A stretch of DNA of 64,000 nucleotides from Limnoperna fortunei (lineage: Eukaryota; Mollusca; Bivalvia; Mytilida; Modiolidae), in assembly GCA_944474755.1 (NCBI GenBank), contig OX104114.1, positions 47,309,070 to 47,373,069 on the forward strand. Reading direction: 5' to 3'. The position numbers were made by a program, and so were the translations under genes. Positions 32,356-44,129 of the stretch are shown here, one piece after another (within the stretch, counting starts at the first letter, position 1; each line of letters starts with the position of its first letter). The notes below the pieces were generated by a model. That model was not told where the DNA came from. It did no database searches and worked only from the letters and a program-made list of their open reading frames with translations.

Positions 32356-33240
32356 CTCACGTACTCGCTAAAGGGAGACAATTGAAATGTAATAAGAAAA
32401 TCTTATAATGAAGAACTAATGTAATGCAGCTGAATGTCGCATTTAGGCATCGACACCTAATGCTGCATAATCAGTGTACCTGCTTGTGATGTCATGATTC
32501 GCTTCCAGAAAAGATCTTCCTAGTATTTGTATACATATACGTAATTGAATTTTTTACTTACCTTGAAAAAATGTACATTGATCAATCAATTTGATTATCT
32601 CCCTTTCATTGTTATTTTTAACCTTGTATTGGTAAAGTTAAATCAGTTAAATCATGAGAATTTGATATCGTTCATATGGGGCAAAATATGGCCAGAAAAT
32701 TGTTTTTTTAAGGGGGGGGGGGGTCCTTGAATTATTACACACCAAAATATGGGGTCTAATTCCTGTGGGGATTGTAAAACTTTGATTAAACAGTCGTGAC
32801 GATAACTAACACATCGACCGAAGTATATCTGCATAAGTTGAAACAATAAGAAACACACACTGACAGCACAAACTAAGCAAAAATTAAATTCAACAAAAAG
32901 TAATAAAAAACTAACATAGAGTATATAAATAAAGTGTAGACACCCTTGATTTTTCAAAAGCAGTACATAACAGTGAATTAGAATAACAAAAATAGCACGG
33001 AACCGATCACAAAACAAAAGCCTAAAGTCAATGGGCGATTACACATCTACACTGTAAAATATATACAACACCGTCACGAAACTTTGAAAAAAAAACAAAA
33101 TAAAAAACAAACCAAACAAAAAAAACAAACAAACAAATAGAAACGACAACAAAAAGCAAGTAAGTGTCCTTAAATTTCTAGTCGTCGTGCAACTATACAG
33201 AAGGATTTGTATTTAAAATATTGTTTAAATATTATGTTTT
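32356..33240. other. Intergenic with poly-G and A-rich tracts
   Basis: A T7/G11-type homopolymer lies near 32703-32723, and an (A)n(C/T) rich stretch at 33086-33140. No gene supported. Confidence 0.5.
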
Positions 33241-33366
33241 TCGTACTTTTCTTTTGCGTGGGCACCTCGCCTCGAACCAGGCCATACATGTCGACGGTTT
33301 GACTGTTTTTAATTACTAGTCAAAGGCATCAAGCTAAACACCTTAGCGGTCTGGTGGTCTTAGGTG
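33240..33366 (-). repeat. tRNA-like relic, probable SINE head
   Basis: On the minus strand, 'CCGCTAAGGTGTTTAGCTTG' and 'GGCCTGGTTCGAGGCGAGG' stand at box A and box B. The stems are too damaged for a functional tRNA and the spacing is loose. Confidence 0.4.
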
Positions 33367-35290
33367 TTTTCGATAGTTTAATTTTTTGTCAGTGAACTGG
33401 TAAATAAACAAGCAAAATATTTTTATACTGAATTCAATAATTAACCTGGTTCATTTTTTTCACCAAGTATTCATTGATCACTATAGTTATCATATACACT
33501 TGATTGAACATAGTGTATATCTTGTATAATAAGAAAAAAACGTAATGTGTTTTCGATAACTGATGTGATGACGAAACAAGAATTTGAAGCTTTATATAGT
33601 AAAATACCTGTAAGAAAGATCTGCATTGAATGTTATCAGAGTAAACTTAATAAAAAGCTGTATATTTTACACTTCAGAGCATTAATTATTTGAGTGGAAT
33701 ACCACTGTCTGTATTTCATTGTAAGAAAAACTTGAAAAAAAAAGAAAATTAAAAAAAATAGTGAAAGGTTATTTTATTACAAATATATGAAACCAACGAG
33801 GTTAACGACACTCAAATACCATTAAGAGCCTCTTAAACTGAAAAAAGTTGATAGCCTTTTGGACTGTGATACAACTTCTTTCTCTTGATCTTTTATAAAA
33901 TAACGCCCTATAGGCCCTCGACTTCCCATAATGGTAAATCTTAATATCACAAGATTACACTAAGGAAAACATTACACATGGCTACCGGAAAGCGCAGATG
34001 ACAAATCAAGTTATGTTTACATTGATAAATAATGAGAACTGACGGAATCTGTAGCAACACGTGAAAGAGAGTAAGAAAAATGGCTCAAAATGACATGGGA
34101 AAAAAGAAATGTCTACTTATTACTTGTGAAGGTATTATTTTTAAAAGTTGTATCACATACGTCAAACGTGACATGTTTTGGGATTTGGTACCATATATAA
34201 ACACGTTAGTAGTAATGCTCATGACAAGCAGAACTAAAAATAAGCCAGCTAACGGAAACATCTTAACAGACCATGCATATAGTAGTAACAACCGACGTCA
34301 ACTAAAGCAAGGGAATTGATAAAAAACCATACACCACTGTAAATTAAATCATGCAAATGAAAAAAATCAAATTATAACAGTTTGGTATTTGCTTAGTAAC
34401 ATTTTAAAATTGGCACCACGAAATTTATTTGCACTTTATGATACAAAGCAGTAACAAACATGTATTAATTAATGTAACAGATTTGTATTAATTGAGAAGA
34501 CTCTTAACTATACCAGTAAGCTTTCAGGTGGAGACTAAAATTAAACCAAAGTGGTATTGTAAGTAATTTTTTTAAAAGGTCCAATTTTTTATATAACTCA
34601 TCTGTCATGAATAAAGTAATGCACAAAACCCTTAAAAATGTTAATGGATTTTGAAGTTAAAATAACACTAGGTATATGTGCTCTCAGTTTTGTTTAGAAG
34701 AACCAAATTTTGATAGAGAGTACGATATTGAAGAAAATTTATTTTTCGAAACACATCGACGGTTTATTCAAATTTTGTCAATGAAAACTTCTCACGAGGC
34801 GCCTGACTTGCCAGGATGCCTATTTACATAAACATGCGACAGAGTTGCCATATCAAAATGTATATGTTCTAATTTAAATTTAGTATAGAAACAATGGAAC
34901 ACACACACACACACAAGAAAGATAATGTCATCTTTCTGGGAAAGTAGTTTGTGATGAATTCATTATCTTTTCAAATACAATCTAAAAGTTTTAAGATAAT
35001 AACCATGGCTTCATTTTAGCATTATGTTGATGACGGTTGGTGTGATGAAGCAGTGTGTACGTCTTCCCATGGGTTCTTTTGTAAATCTATGTCCATGGAG
35101 ACGGCCATCTGTGATTTCGTACCGGTACAAAAATTTAAACTTTTTAGAGAACTATCTGCGGTACATTTCTACAATATCACAAACCAATCTGCCAAGTGTT
35201 TTGTCGGTAGAAAATTCTAATTTTAGCCAATCCGAACACAACTGTATTGGAAGCCATGTTAAATATTTGATCAGCACAAAAAGATCAAAC
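33367..35290. other. AT-rich intergenic stretch
   Basis: Two opposite-strand frames at 34080-34319 are open. The minus one encodes a single hydrophobic segment ('GLFLVLLVMSITTNVFIY'), but no splice site links it in frame to the GH31 gene. A short (CA)n run lies at about 34900. Nothing firmly supported. Confidence 0.4.
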
Positions 35291-35362
35291 TTTGTTACAA
35301 AAACTTCATTAAACATTCCTGCCAAATTTGGTTACAATCAATGTCGAGGTTTTGGAGAAGAA

Positions 35363-35537
35363 GATTGTTTGTTTGTTTGGTTTTAACGCCACTTTCAACA
35401 ATATTTCAGGTATATCATGGCTTCCAGTTTTTATTGGTGGAGGAAGCCGGAGTAAACCCCCGACCTTCGGTGGTACAACTAGCAATTTTTGTCAATTAAG
35501 ATTGGAGTCGAAGCGCAACCTGACCGCAGTAAGATGT
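35363..35537 (-). mobile_element. SINE fragment lacking the tRNA head
   Basis: The tail 'GTTTGTTTGTTTGG', the body 'CGCCACTTTCAACAATATTT' and 'AATTAAGATTGGAGTCG' match the family on the minus strand; the match ends near 'CCGCAGTAAGATG' before boxes A and B. A repeat-like 'GTCGAGGTTTTGGAGAAGAA' precedes it. Confidence 0.8.
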
Positions 35538-35554
35538 TGTAAGACGTAACATTA

Positions 35555-36056
35555 AAGTATATCCAAAAGTATCAAAGACCGTGCATACCAACCACTAGTC
35601 AGACCAAAATTAGAATATTGCAGCTCAGTTTGGGATCACTTTACAAAAGAAAATGAAAACAAGCTCGAAAAAATTCAAAGGAGAGCTGCAAGATACACAT
35701 GCAACAGATATCACAACACCAGCAGTGTATCTGACATGTTACAAGAATTAAAATGGCCAACGTTAAAATATCGACGACTCAAAACCAGACTAACCATGTT
35801 TTACAAAGTAATAAACAACATCATCGCAATTCCTCATACAGACATCCTAACACCAAACCAATCATCTACCAGGGCAACTCATTCACATACCTACCGACAA
35901 CTCAAGTGCAACAAAAATAGCCTTAAATATTCTTTCTTCAACAGAACCATTAAAGATTGGAATTTACTGCATAAACATATAGCATCATCCTGTAATATTG
36001 AACAGTTCAAAGAGAAACTCACTAATGAGTTCCTCTGTAACACCTACAGCATCTAA
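35555..36056 (+). pseudogene. LINE reverse transcriptase C-terminal fragment
   Basis: The open frame from about 35590 to a TAA at 36054 encodes 'PLVRPKLEYCSSVWDHFTKE', 'IQRRAARYTCNRYHNTSSVS' and 'FFNRTIKDWNLLHKHI', the thumb and tail of a non-LTR reverse transcriptase. It is homologous to the minus-strand element at 0.64-3.07 kb but clearly diverged from it. The catalytic part is missing (5' truncation). It follows the headless SINE directly. Confidence 0.9.
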
Positions 36057-37576
36057 TCTATATGCTTTGTTTTTATCTTATAATTTAAAAAACAGTAAAA
36101 AAAATATATTTAATACTAAAAAATGCAAAAAACTAAATAAAATAATATAGTAAAAAAAGAAAGCAACAAGTAGTGGCTTAGGGCATGCGCAGGAAAGTTA
36201 TTTTCAACTTGTTGAATGTTTTCCGTATAGAGAGAAGATTGTGTAGGGGCGCAGAATTTAGCCTTTTGTGGGGCTATAATGAGGATACTTTTGTACAAAA
36301 TCTACAAAAAGGGTCTTTACAGTGGAGAAGACTGAAACGTGATCAGTAATGAAAATAGTTGACATGATCCTTTGGGTCAACTGAGCCTAAACAATAACAT
36401 AAAATGGGCAATGAAGAGAAGGACATCAAGTCAAATATTGTATTTGTAAATTTATGGCACAACAATATAGACTCTTTTTGAAAACAAGAGCTTTTGTAGG
36501 TGTTTACAGTCGACATTAAGTTAAACCTAATTTGTTCTTTGGGTCTTTTTTTTCATTGGGGTTGTCTGCCTAGTGACTTTAAAGTCGTTTTGGGTGTTGG
36601 CACAGTGGGTGTTGGCTTTTTATATTTTGGTGTATCTGTTTTTTTTTGTGACTGACATACATTTTAGGGAAGGAATAGTAGTTGGACTTTTGATTTTGCG
36701 ACCTTCTTTAGCTTCTAGATCTGTTCTTTACTCTACACTTTAAGGCCAGTTTTATGTGGCGTTCATTGAATTTGCATGCTTGCTCATGTTGTACTTTATA
36801 ATTGCTTGCATTAACCTACACGCCATCTTTCGTTTCAATGCTCCTATTAGCTTAAACGACGATTGCAGAGAATTAAGTAAAGCCGACAGCATTTGTTTTT
36901 GTCGGGACAAACACGGACCTCGGCGATGACACTCATATATACTTTCAGGAAAACTGGAGTCGAACATAACATAAAACATGTTGAAATCTTGTTGAATTTT
37001 AGACTGCAATATTTATCTGATGGATGGGTCGGTGCAAATCTGAACGGAGCAACCAACTGTTTGTTGTTAATAACTATAAAGTGAGACGGTATGTATCTGT
37101 ATGGGCAGCTGTCAATAGCTTATGACAAGTATTAGCTTTCCTAAAAAGCTAGCCGTCTCTAAGCTTTATTTTTCTTTGTGACAAAAATACGTACTGTTTT
37201 TTATGTTAAATGGCAATATGCATGGTTATTATTTACATCACTGCATTATAAGTACACAATGTTTAGACACGTGTTTAGATAGCCAAATCAGGCAACCGCA
37301 AAATATAGGTCAGAGGCAGCAATTGAAGAATGCACTGTGCTAATAATATCTAGATGCATCATACGTGGTAAGATAGTTGATGTTAACAAAGAATGCATTG
37401 GGGTTAGTTCCTATATACATTATATTCACCAATATACTGTTGATGTAGACCTGTTCGTGAAAATGTCTTTTTTGGAAATTTCCGTGTTTCTCCGTTTAAA
37501 ATTTATGATACACATAAATTGATAAACATACACAAATCAATTCCACTTTCCTTTTAAAACAGTTTGTATTTATATT
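36057..37576. other. Intergenic, nothing supported
   Basis: An A-rich tail of the LINE fragment (to about 36160) is followed by AT-rich DNA with short spurious frames on both strands (36750-37090). Confidence 0.5.
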
Positions 37577-37822
37577 GTATGTTTGTTTTATTGCTTGTTT
37601 GCCAGAATTTTGTTTAACGTCACTTTCAGCAATTTTTCAGCTGTATCATGGGCTACATTTTTTTTATTTGGGGAGGAAGTCGGGTATCCGGAAAAAAACC
37701 CAACATTTGGTCGGAAAACTGGTAATCCTTGTCAATTTAGACAACAGTCGAGAACACCCTGCACGCAGTGAGACTCGAACCCTCAACCTCAGTGTTGACA
37801 GACCACTGATCTATAGTAGAAT
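37577..37822 (-). mobile_element. tRNA-derived SINE, partial head
   Basis: On the minus strand the tail, the body ('GTCACTTTCAGCAATTTTTC' on the plus strand) and box B ('GAGACTCGAACCCTCAACCT' on the plus strand) are present. The match ends near 'GATCTATAGTAGAA', so box A is lost. Confidence 0.85.
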
Positions 37823-38975
37823 TTGTGTGAGAGATAGACTAAATTTATTTAGTTACAAAATGGTTTTAACATCTTTTTGCATTATAATATTCACGACAAT
37901 TAAAAGTGTGTAAAGTCAGCTACGAAATCTTTAAAGTGTATGAGTGTAGTTCCAAATATTAACATTACGTATATCTTTCATCGAAATCCTGGATTTCTAT
38001 TGGAAATTTTAAATGTGCTTCGGTCAACGCTTTTACACGTCAATGAAACTTCAAAAGAATGCATTCAATTCTAAATTAATTCGCAGAAATCAAATTGATA
38101 ATACTTTTTTGTCATTAAATCAGCATTTTAATGATTTTTGACAGCAAACAGGTACATGTAATACACAAATAAAACAAAAAATTGACAAAATAACAAGCGT
38201 ATGAGACTTCCGTCTTTAGTTCCGATGACTGTGTTATGAAGGAGGAAAGACTATGAATCTGCCGAAAATTTGTGGGATTTAGAATTTTTATTAAACATTC
38301 AAAGTCAGGAATGTGTTAATAAAGGACCCCTATACTTTTTATTATGATCACAGTGCAAAAAGAAATTAGTTTCATCGTCAATTTTATTTTGATTATAGTA
38401 ATAACACACACGGAGCTCCCGATGTACCCTTTTATATCTCCCTTTCTTAATTTCAACGATATGATCAGACAAACTAAATTTTGTTATAAGTTTTCATAAT
38501 TAAAATTATTGAAAGATAAAACTCTAGTTTCGTTTAAGTTTTGAATGGTCTATATAGAAATATTTTATTAGAATTAATATAATGATGTCGATCTTTTGAC
38601 TCTTAGTATATATTTACATAAGAGATAAATGAACTTTTTCGGAAGGGTATTTGTCAGAAAAAGGAGGTTATAGTCAACATAATTATTGTTGTTGCTAAGG
38701 TGTTGGTCCATCAACATTATATGTTAAAATTGGTTTAATAAATGCATCGACCATATTTAATGTCACTAGTACTGGAACATTTCATATTGATGCAAATCTA
38801 AAGTACAGAGTAAATTATTTTGCTTTTTGGGTCAAATCAATAACACTAGAAGTGAGATTTTCATTGATTTAATGCTAGAACCTAGAAATTTGAACTCCGC
38901 AACATTTTCTATTATATTGTTTTTATATTTCAAAACAGGTTGTACTTTTTTATGATTTCTTTTTTTGCAAAATCA
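37823..38975. other. Intergenic, nothing supported
   Basis: AT-rich DNA; no open frame or repeat recognised. Confidence 0.5.
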
Positions 38976-38977
38976 TG

Positions 38978-39132
38978 GACTGATGTTTAATGCCACTTTC
39001 AGCAATTTTTCAGCTATATCAAGGCGTCCATTTTTTATTGGGAAGAAAGCCGGAGTACACGGGAAAAACCCCGACCTGCGGTAGGAAAACTGACAACCCT
39101 TGTCAATTAAGCTTGGAGTCGAACGCATCCTG
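38978..39132 (-). mobile_element. SINE body fragment
   Basis: 'TAATGCCACTTTCAGCAATT', 'AGGCGTCCATTTTTTATTGG' and 'AATTAAGCTTGGAGTCGAAC' match the SINE body on the minus strand. The tRNA head is absent. Confidence 0.8.
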
Positions 39133-39589
39133 TTAAAATCAAGAAAATGCAAGCATATAAACATGTTCATTTTAATCATTTAATATTGATAAATGAGTGA
39201 CAGGGCAACCGGAAACCCTTCCCAGAAGGGGGAGGGGGCAAGATCTTTTCTGTTTATGTGTTTTGGTCATTTTTACAGGTGTGTTAACTGTTTTTCAACC
39301 ATTATCTGTTATCTGTTTTCTTAAAATATGACATTGTTGTTAACTGTTATACTGAAAGTACAAACCCTGTTTGCTGTTAATAGTATTGCCATTCGATGAG
39401 ATTCTGCTGTTATGTTTTTTTCGATTTTTGAACTCACTGTTTTCTGTTTTCTCATGAAAAAAATGTTTTTATGTTATCATTATTTTACATTTAATTTTAT
39501 CTTTTTGTGAAAAATAAAACAATGTTAACCTGTTAATGGACCCCTCTAGCCCCCCCCCCCCCCCCACCCCAATCCCCCTCTTCCTATAA

Positions 39590-39690
39590 GCACTAGCAAA
39601 CGTACCACGTGTTCAATTTGTGTGAACACTATTTACTCGTTGAAGCTTTGAAAAGTCATTTTTTTAATAATGGCGCAGTTGAAAGTAAGT
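39590..39690 (+). promoter_or_regulatory. Duplicated start segment, copy 1: CACGTG, ATG, donor
   Basis: It contains CACGTG (39606-39611), shared text 'GTGAACACTATTTACTCGTT', then ATG GCG CAG TTG AAA at 39670-39684 followed by the ideal donor GTAAGT. It looks like an E-box promoter with a five-codon first exon. The second copy is 670 bp downstream. No matching second exon was identified, so this is a suggestion only. Confidence 0.35.
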
Positions 39691-40244
39691 TTTATGTTGT
39701 AAGTTTTTTTTGTTATTACAGACGCTCTGAAATGTTTATTTAGAATTATTTTAACAAATTTTGCCTTGCCATATTAGTTTTAGTATCGGAATATTAATAA
39801 AAACATATCTAAAAATGTGATCAAAAAATGTGTCGACAGTTACAAAAAATATATTAATATTTACTAAGAATTTACTGATCAGGCGCTTGATTTACTCATC
39901 GGTGTGTTAGTATAATGTTTCAGTCAACTACGTAATAAAGTAGTCTGTGTGATAAGTAAACAACCAGAACAATTTTGTTTGTAAGATTGACCAAATTTTA
40001 AAAAGGCTTTGTCTAATCCTTTTGCGTTATTTGCGTGAATAAAATAGCTTAAAGTAAAAGCTACGAAATCTTTTAAAGCGAATTCGAATTTTATTTACAG
40101 AAATCATACATGTTATACATTATAAGCCATACATGTATATTCATTATAATCAGTTACTGTTAATAATCGAAAAGGTTTCTTATTTATTTTTCATAAACAT
40201 GTTCGATTACAACTCATTCTGTCTACCAATAGGACAAAACCTTC

Positions 40245-40360
40245 CCATCAGCACATGCAAACGTACCACGTGCTGAATTTAAATTGTGAACACTATTTAC
40301 CCGTGCAAGTGTTGAAAAAGGCAGACATGTTTTATGATAATGGAGCAGTTGAATGTAAGT
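40245..40360 (+). promoter_or_regulatory. Duplicated start segment, copy 2: CACGTG, ATG, donor
   Basis: CACGTG is at 40267-40272 and ATG GAG CAG TTG AAT at 40340-40354, followed by GTAAGT. Differences from copy 1 within the start segment (GCG to GAG, AAA to AAT) keep the frame and the donor. The surrounding 190 bp also align between the two copies with indels. Confidence 0.35.
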
Positions 40361-42030
40361 TTTAGGGGTTTTTTTGACGACAGACTCTTGAAAATATTAA
40401 TTTAAGAATTATTTTAGTAATTCTGGCTTTGAACCTTTCTTTTTCTAGAACTAAAAAATTATGTATTGAAAATCAATATTTTGTTTCTACTGATACACAA
40501 ATAAATTTAAAATTGTATGGTATCCCTGAAATTTACCAAGTACTTAATTTACTCCTTAAAAATGTCGCGGTGCGCTCGAATAGCACTATTTCAGTCAAAT
40601 TTTGTTTTGCCTGCTTTGGAGAGTAAAAACATAAATCGAAAATCCGTCTTCTTGCTTGTCTAACATTTTGCTTATTCTTAACCTTTTTAAATTACTTCAA
40701 GGAATTGAACGTACATGCAGCTTTCAAATGATAAACTGCAAACGCTGTTTCTTTTGATCAAAATCTTTTTCAACGGAAGACGGGGAAGTAGGTTTCTTAT
40801 CTGACACCTAATTTTTCTTTTGATTTTTCTTGATAAAAATAAGTGGGGTGGCTGTTTCATATTTTCTAATTGTATCCTTTTCATTTGTCACCACGCGGAG
40901 CTGTTTTTTGGGGGGTGGGGAATGGGACTGGGGGTCATTACAAGACTAAATTATCCAGAACTTCTAATGGACACAGCTATTCTGTTGTGCTTTAGACGAT
41001 TTTCTATATACATATAAAGTGATTTTTATTTTACAAAGTGTGATGGCGGCTGTTTTCCTGTTGGACATCTAATTTCCAACAGCTTTTTTGTATTGGTCCT
41101 GAGAATTTTGATGAGTGTGAAACCACTAATTTTGTTTCCTACACTAAAATGTATACTTGTTCAACAGTTGTATGTAGGCAGTGAATAGGGTTTTTTTAGA
41201 TTCTTTTTGTTACCAATTGAATTTATTGCCCTGATGATACATATCTTATTGTTGTTCTCTTTATACAATATATTAGATAATGTGAAATTTCATAGAAAAT
41301 TATATCTTTAAAAAATTCCAATTATACTTATATAAAATAACTTGACAGAAAATTTGAAGATAATTCATTGGGTAGGACTTCCAATTGAACCCCCCCCCCC
41401 CCCCCCATTAAAAACACAGTGCATTAGACTATCACAAGATACATCTCACACTTGCGCAATTGGCAATGCATGACTTTGTCAACTGTGGGGTTTTTAACTT
41501 AATACATGTATACCCATTTTCTTAGGAACAAAAACTGAAATATATTAAGACAAAGAAATTCCAAGTCCAGCTAGTTGGTGAAGTACAATACAGTACATTA
41601 ACTTTTCTCTTCACACTAATAAATTATTTTAACAAACATCAAATGGGAGATAACTCTAATTTTTTTCCAGGTATAAAAGACACAAAAACATGATCATGTC
41701 AATAAATTAAGGTCCAGATCTAGAATTTGCAAGGTATTTATTGGGTGAAAAAAACATGCATTTATTGTTCATGCTGAATATAATTACTAATCATATTTTG
41801 TCACATCTTTAATGTGTATGGGGCCTTGGGGGAGGGGGAATTTGTAAAACTGTACAAACAATATTACACGAGTATGTTTTATGGTTTGCACATTTTTTCT
41901 GAAACTAAACTTGAAAACCCAGCCAACATATAATAACGGTGAAAACACTGTTACACATACATTTTAAAAACAATAATTTTAGCTGGATTAAGTCAGTAAA
42001 CAATATTTGGTATATAGGTTGCTGATAAAA
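40361..42030. other. Intergenic with poly-C/G tracts
   Basis: G-rich 'GGGGGGTGGGGAATGGGACT' lies near 40909 and a C-run at 41391-41406. Frames of about 65 codons here have no support. Confidence 0.45.
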
Positions 42031-42330
42031 AGATTGATTGATTGATTGGATGTCTGCTTTATATATGTCCAGCGAGCAGTATTTCAGCAATATTCAGGAC
42101 GGGAACAAGTTAACAAAGAATGGGTCGAGCACCGGGAACCCATCCAGTATGGCCCCAGCTGATGAAAAGATGAGTCTTGATTAGGTGTTGCTCAAGAAGT
42201 AATTTTTATCACTACTGATATGGAATTCCGGCCAGACACTTTTATGCATTCACACTTTATTATTATATTATTATTATTATTCACATTTATATAGCACCCT
42301 TTTATACATATACATATGTTCAAAGGTGCT
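42030..42330 (-). repeat. SINE-like copy and dispersed TTATATAGCACC tail
   Basis: 42030-42170 holds (ATTG)n plus 'GAGCAGTATTTCAGCAATAT', matching the split copy at 31.07-31.5 kb. 42255-42335 holds (ATT)n followed by 'CACATTTATATAGCACCC' and 'AAAGGTGCTTTACAAAC', an inverted-looking tail seen in many invertebrate dispersed repeats. Confidence 0.5.
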
Positions 42331-42849
42331 TTACAAACAAAACCATACATTTTAACACTTGTTCAACTACTGGCATAGAATGCATTTGTGTTTGCAATAT
42401 CTGAAATGTACATGTATGTTTTTCTGTCCAAAATTACTTGGTTCTGTTCAGTTATTCTTCATTTATATTTCAGATGACCAAAGAGGGCTCGGTTCCTATT
42501 TATTCCATATTAACATGAAAACTTTCAAAATCTATAAAAAAAAAAACTTTTTACATACTCACTGAGAATACTTTTTAATACTTGTTGAGTATAAAAGGTG
42601 TAGAATTTAGTTAAGTTTAGTCCCAATATGGAATGCAGAGGTAGAATGAATCAAACTACCAAATTTCTATATTGGTATCAAAATGATTTATGGAAGCCAT
42701 GATTTTTGTATATTTAACTACGACCAAACATTGTTTCTGCAATTTTAACACCTTGCAATCTCTGAGTGTTAAATTTGACAGATACAATGCATTGCCCATA
42801 GTAAAATATACAATAGATCATGGCTTTCAAAAATTATTTTGTATATTAA

Positions 42850-42960
42850 GATGACAGTGGAGTTGAGAGTGGAGATAACAGTGGATTTGATAGTGGAGTA
42901 GAGTGGAGTGGAGTTGAGAGAGGAGTGGAGTTAGTTGAGTAAGTAGAGTTGAGTTATGTT
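42850..42960. repeat. Purine-rich GTGGA/GTTGA low-complexity tract
   Basis: Imperfect iterations of GTGGAGT, GTTGAGA and GTGGATTTGATA give strong purine asymmetry on the plus strand over about 110 bp. Confidence 0.8.
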
Positions 42961-43105
42961 TAACCAGAACTCAAGTTTACTTCATTAAGTTTAAGTTATT
43001 AGTTAGTTACAGTAGTTTAGTTTAAGGACATCTACACCTTGGTTTAAACAAATTTGGTAAACTTTTTTGGCAATCGTTTAATTTAATTTTGCAAACATGG
43101 AATAA

Positions 43106-43231
43106 GCCCAAAGGACAGTTTTTGCTGGAAATCTTGTGAACAGAAAAGATCTGATGAAGTATGGACAAATACTTGCAGATAAATGAATACAAGAATACAA
43201 AATCACATTCGAATACGAAAAAAACATGCAG
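43106..43231 (+). other. Exon-like segment with CAG|GTAAAC donor
   Basis: One frame is open and protein-like from GCC at 43106 to a TGA at 43184 ('VFAGNLVNRKDLMKYG'). Another frame is open to the donor at 43231 (MDKYLQINEY and on). The second ends after two codon bases, which is the phase accepted by the mini-exons of the array to the right. No family recognised. Confidence 0.22.
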
Positions 43232-43913
43232 GTAAACATTTTCTTTAATCTAGGACTAGAATTATCCATATTTTATCATTTACAAATTGTTACTGTTTTG
43301 ACCTCACCTGGCTAGAATTAATGATTTTTTCTGAATGACCTATTTTATTTTATTTTCAAAAAACAAAAAAAAAAATTAAATTTAAGAATTAAAATTAAAT
43401 GTTATTGCATATTTTCTGCTTATTGCTATGAAAATGTAACAGACGGTTTGAATAATCTGTTTATTTTTTTTATTTTATGATTTTTAGTTAATACATATTA
43501 CAGAAATTATATAAACTTCAATAAATGCTTAAGCAATGCTTACAACATCCAAATATGATTCTATTATGTTTGCTTATTCATTTCACAATCGATAAAAAAA
43601 TTGTTGGTTTGTTGTTTTCCAAAACAATCCACCAAAGTAGGTCCCAACAAAAATAGGTTTATTTGAGTGTATGAAGTGTGTCACTTTTTCAGAACTGCTG
43701 ATATAAAGTAAACTTCTATTTTTTGGGAGTCAACTGTTGTGAACTTAAAGGAACAGATGTTGTGTCCAAATTTAACGAGACAAGAAAAACAAGTGTCTAG
43801 GTTTTCCAACAGATTAGCACCAAAACAAAATTGTGAATATTCAACATATACATGTGAATATTAAACTAAAAAAAAACCCCAAAAGTCTTCCCGTACAGAT
43901 GTTAAACATTCAG

Positions 43914-44129
43914 GACAACAAAGACAATGCATAGCAGAACCTGACTTTATTCCACAACTGTCTACGGCATATCGGCAATAGACTGCAAAAAAGATTTGTA
44001 ATTATCTGTGGGAGTGTGGAACAAGAATTGGTGACCAGTCAGATTCAACTAAGTGAAGTTGAATTGGACATACCCTAAGGAAGCCAGCATTCAGCACCAT
44101 ATGACAAGCCATATGTCCAGAATATCTGG
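43914..44129 (+). pseudogene. Exon-like segment at the array's left border, two in-frame stops
   Basis: It runs from an acceptor (AAACATTCAG|GA) to the donor CTGG|GTAACA. One frame is protein-like throughout ('LFHNCLRHIGNRLQKRFVII', 'EQELVTSQIQLSEVELDIP') but has TAG at 43932 and TAA at 44076. After the second stop the same frame reads into VQNIW, the end shared by every array mini-exon. It may be the decayed ancestral exon from which the array arose. Function unknown. Confidence 0.28.

Noticed and set aside
34085..34319. Opposite-strand frames, one with a single membrane-spanning segment
   Set aside because: No phase-compatible junction to the GH31 exon and no homology recognised; the hydrophobic run can arise from T-rich DNA.
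35024..35386. 120-codon plus-strand frame
   Set aside because: It ends inside the SINE tail and a common dispersed repeat; no domain recognised.
39551..41406. Poly-C and poly-G runs as functional elements
   Set aside because: Homopolymers of 10-16 bases are common in such genomes and prone to sequencing error; no structure around them suggests a role.
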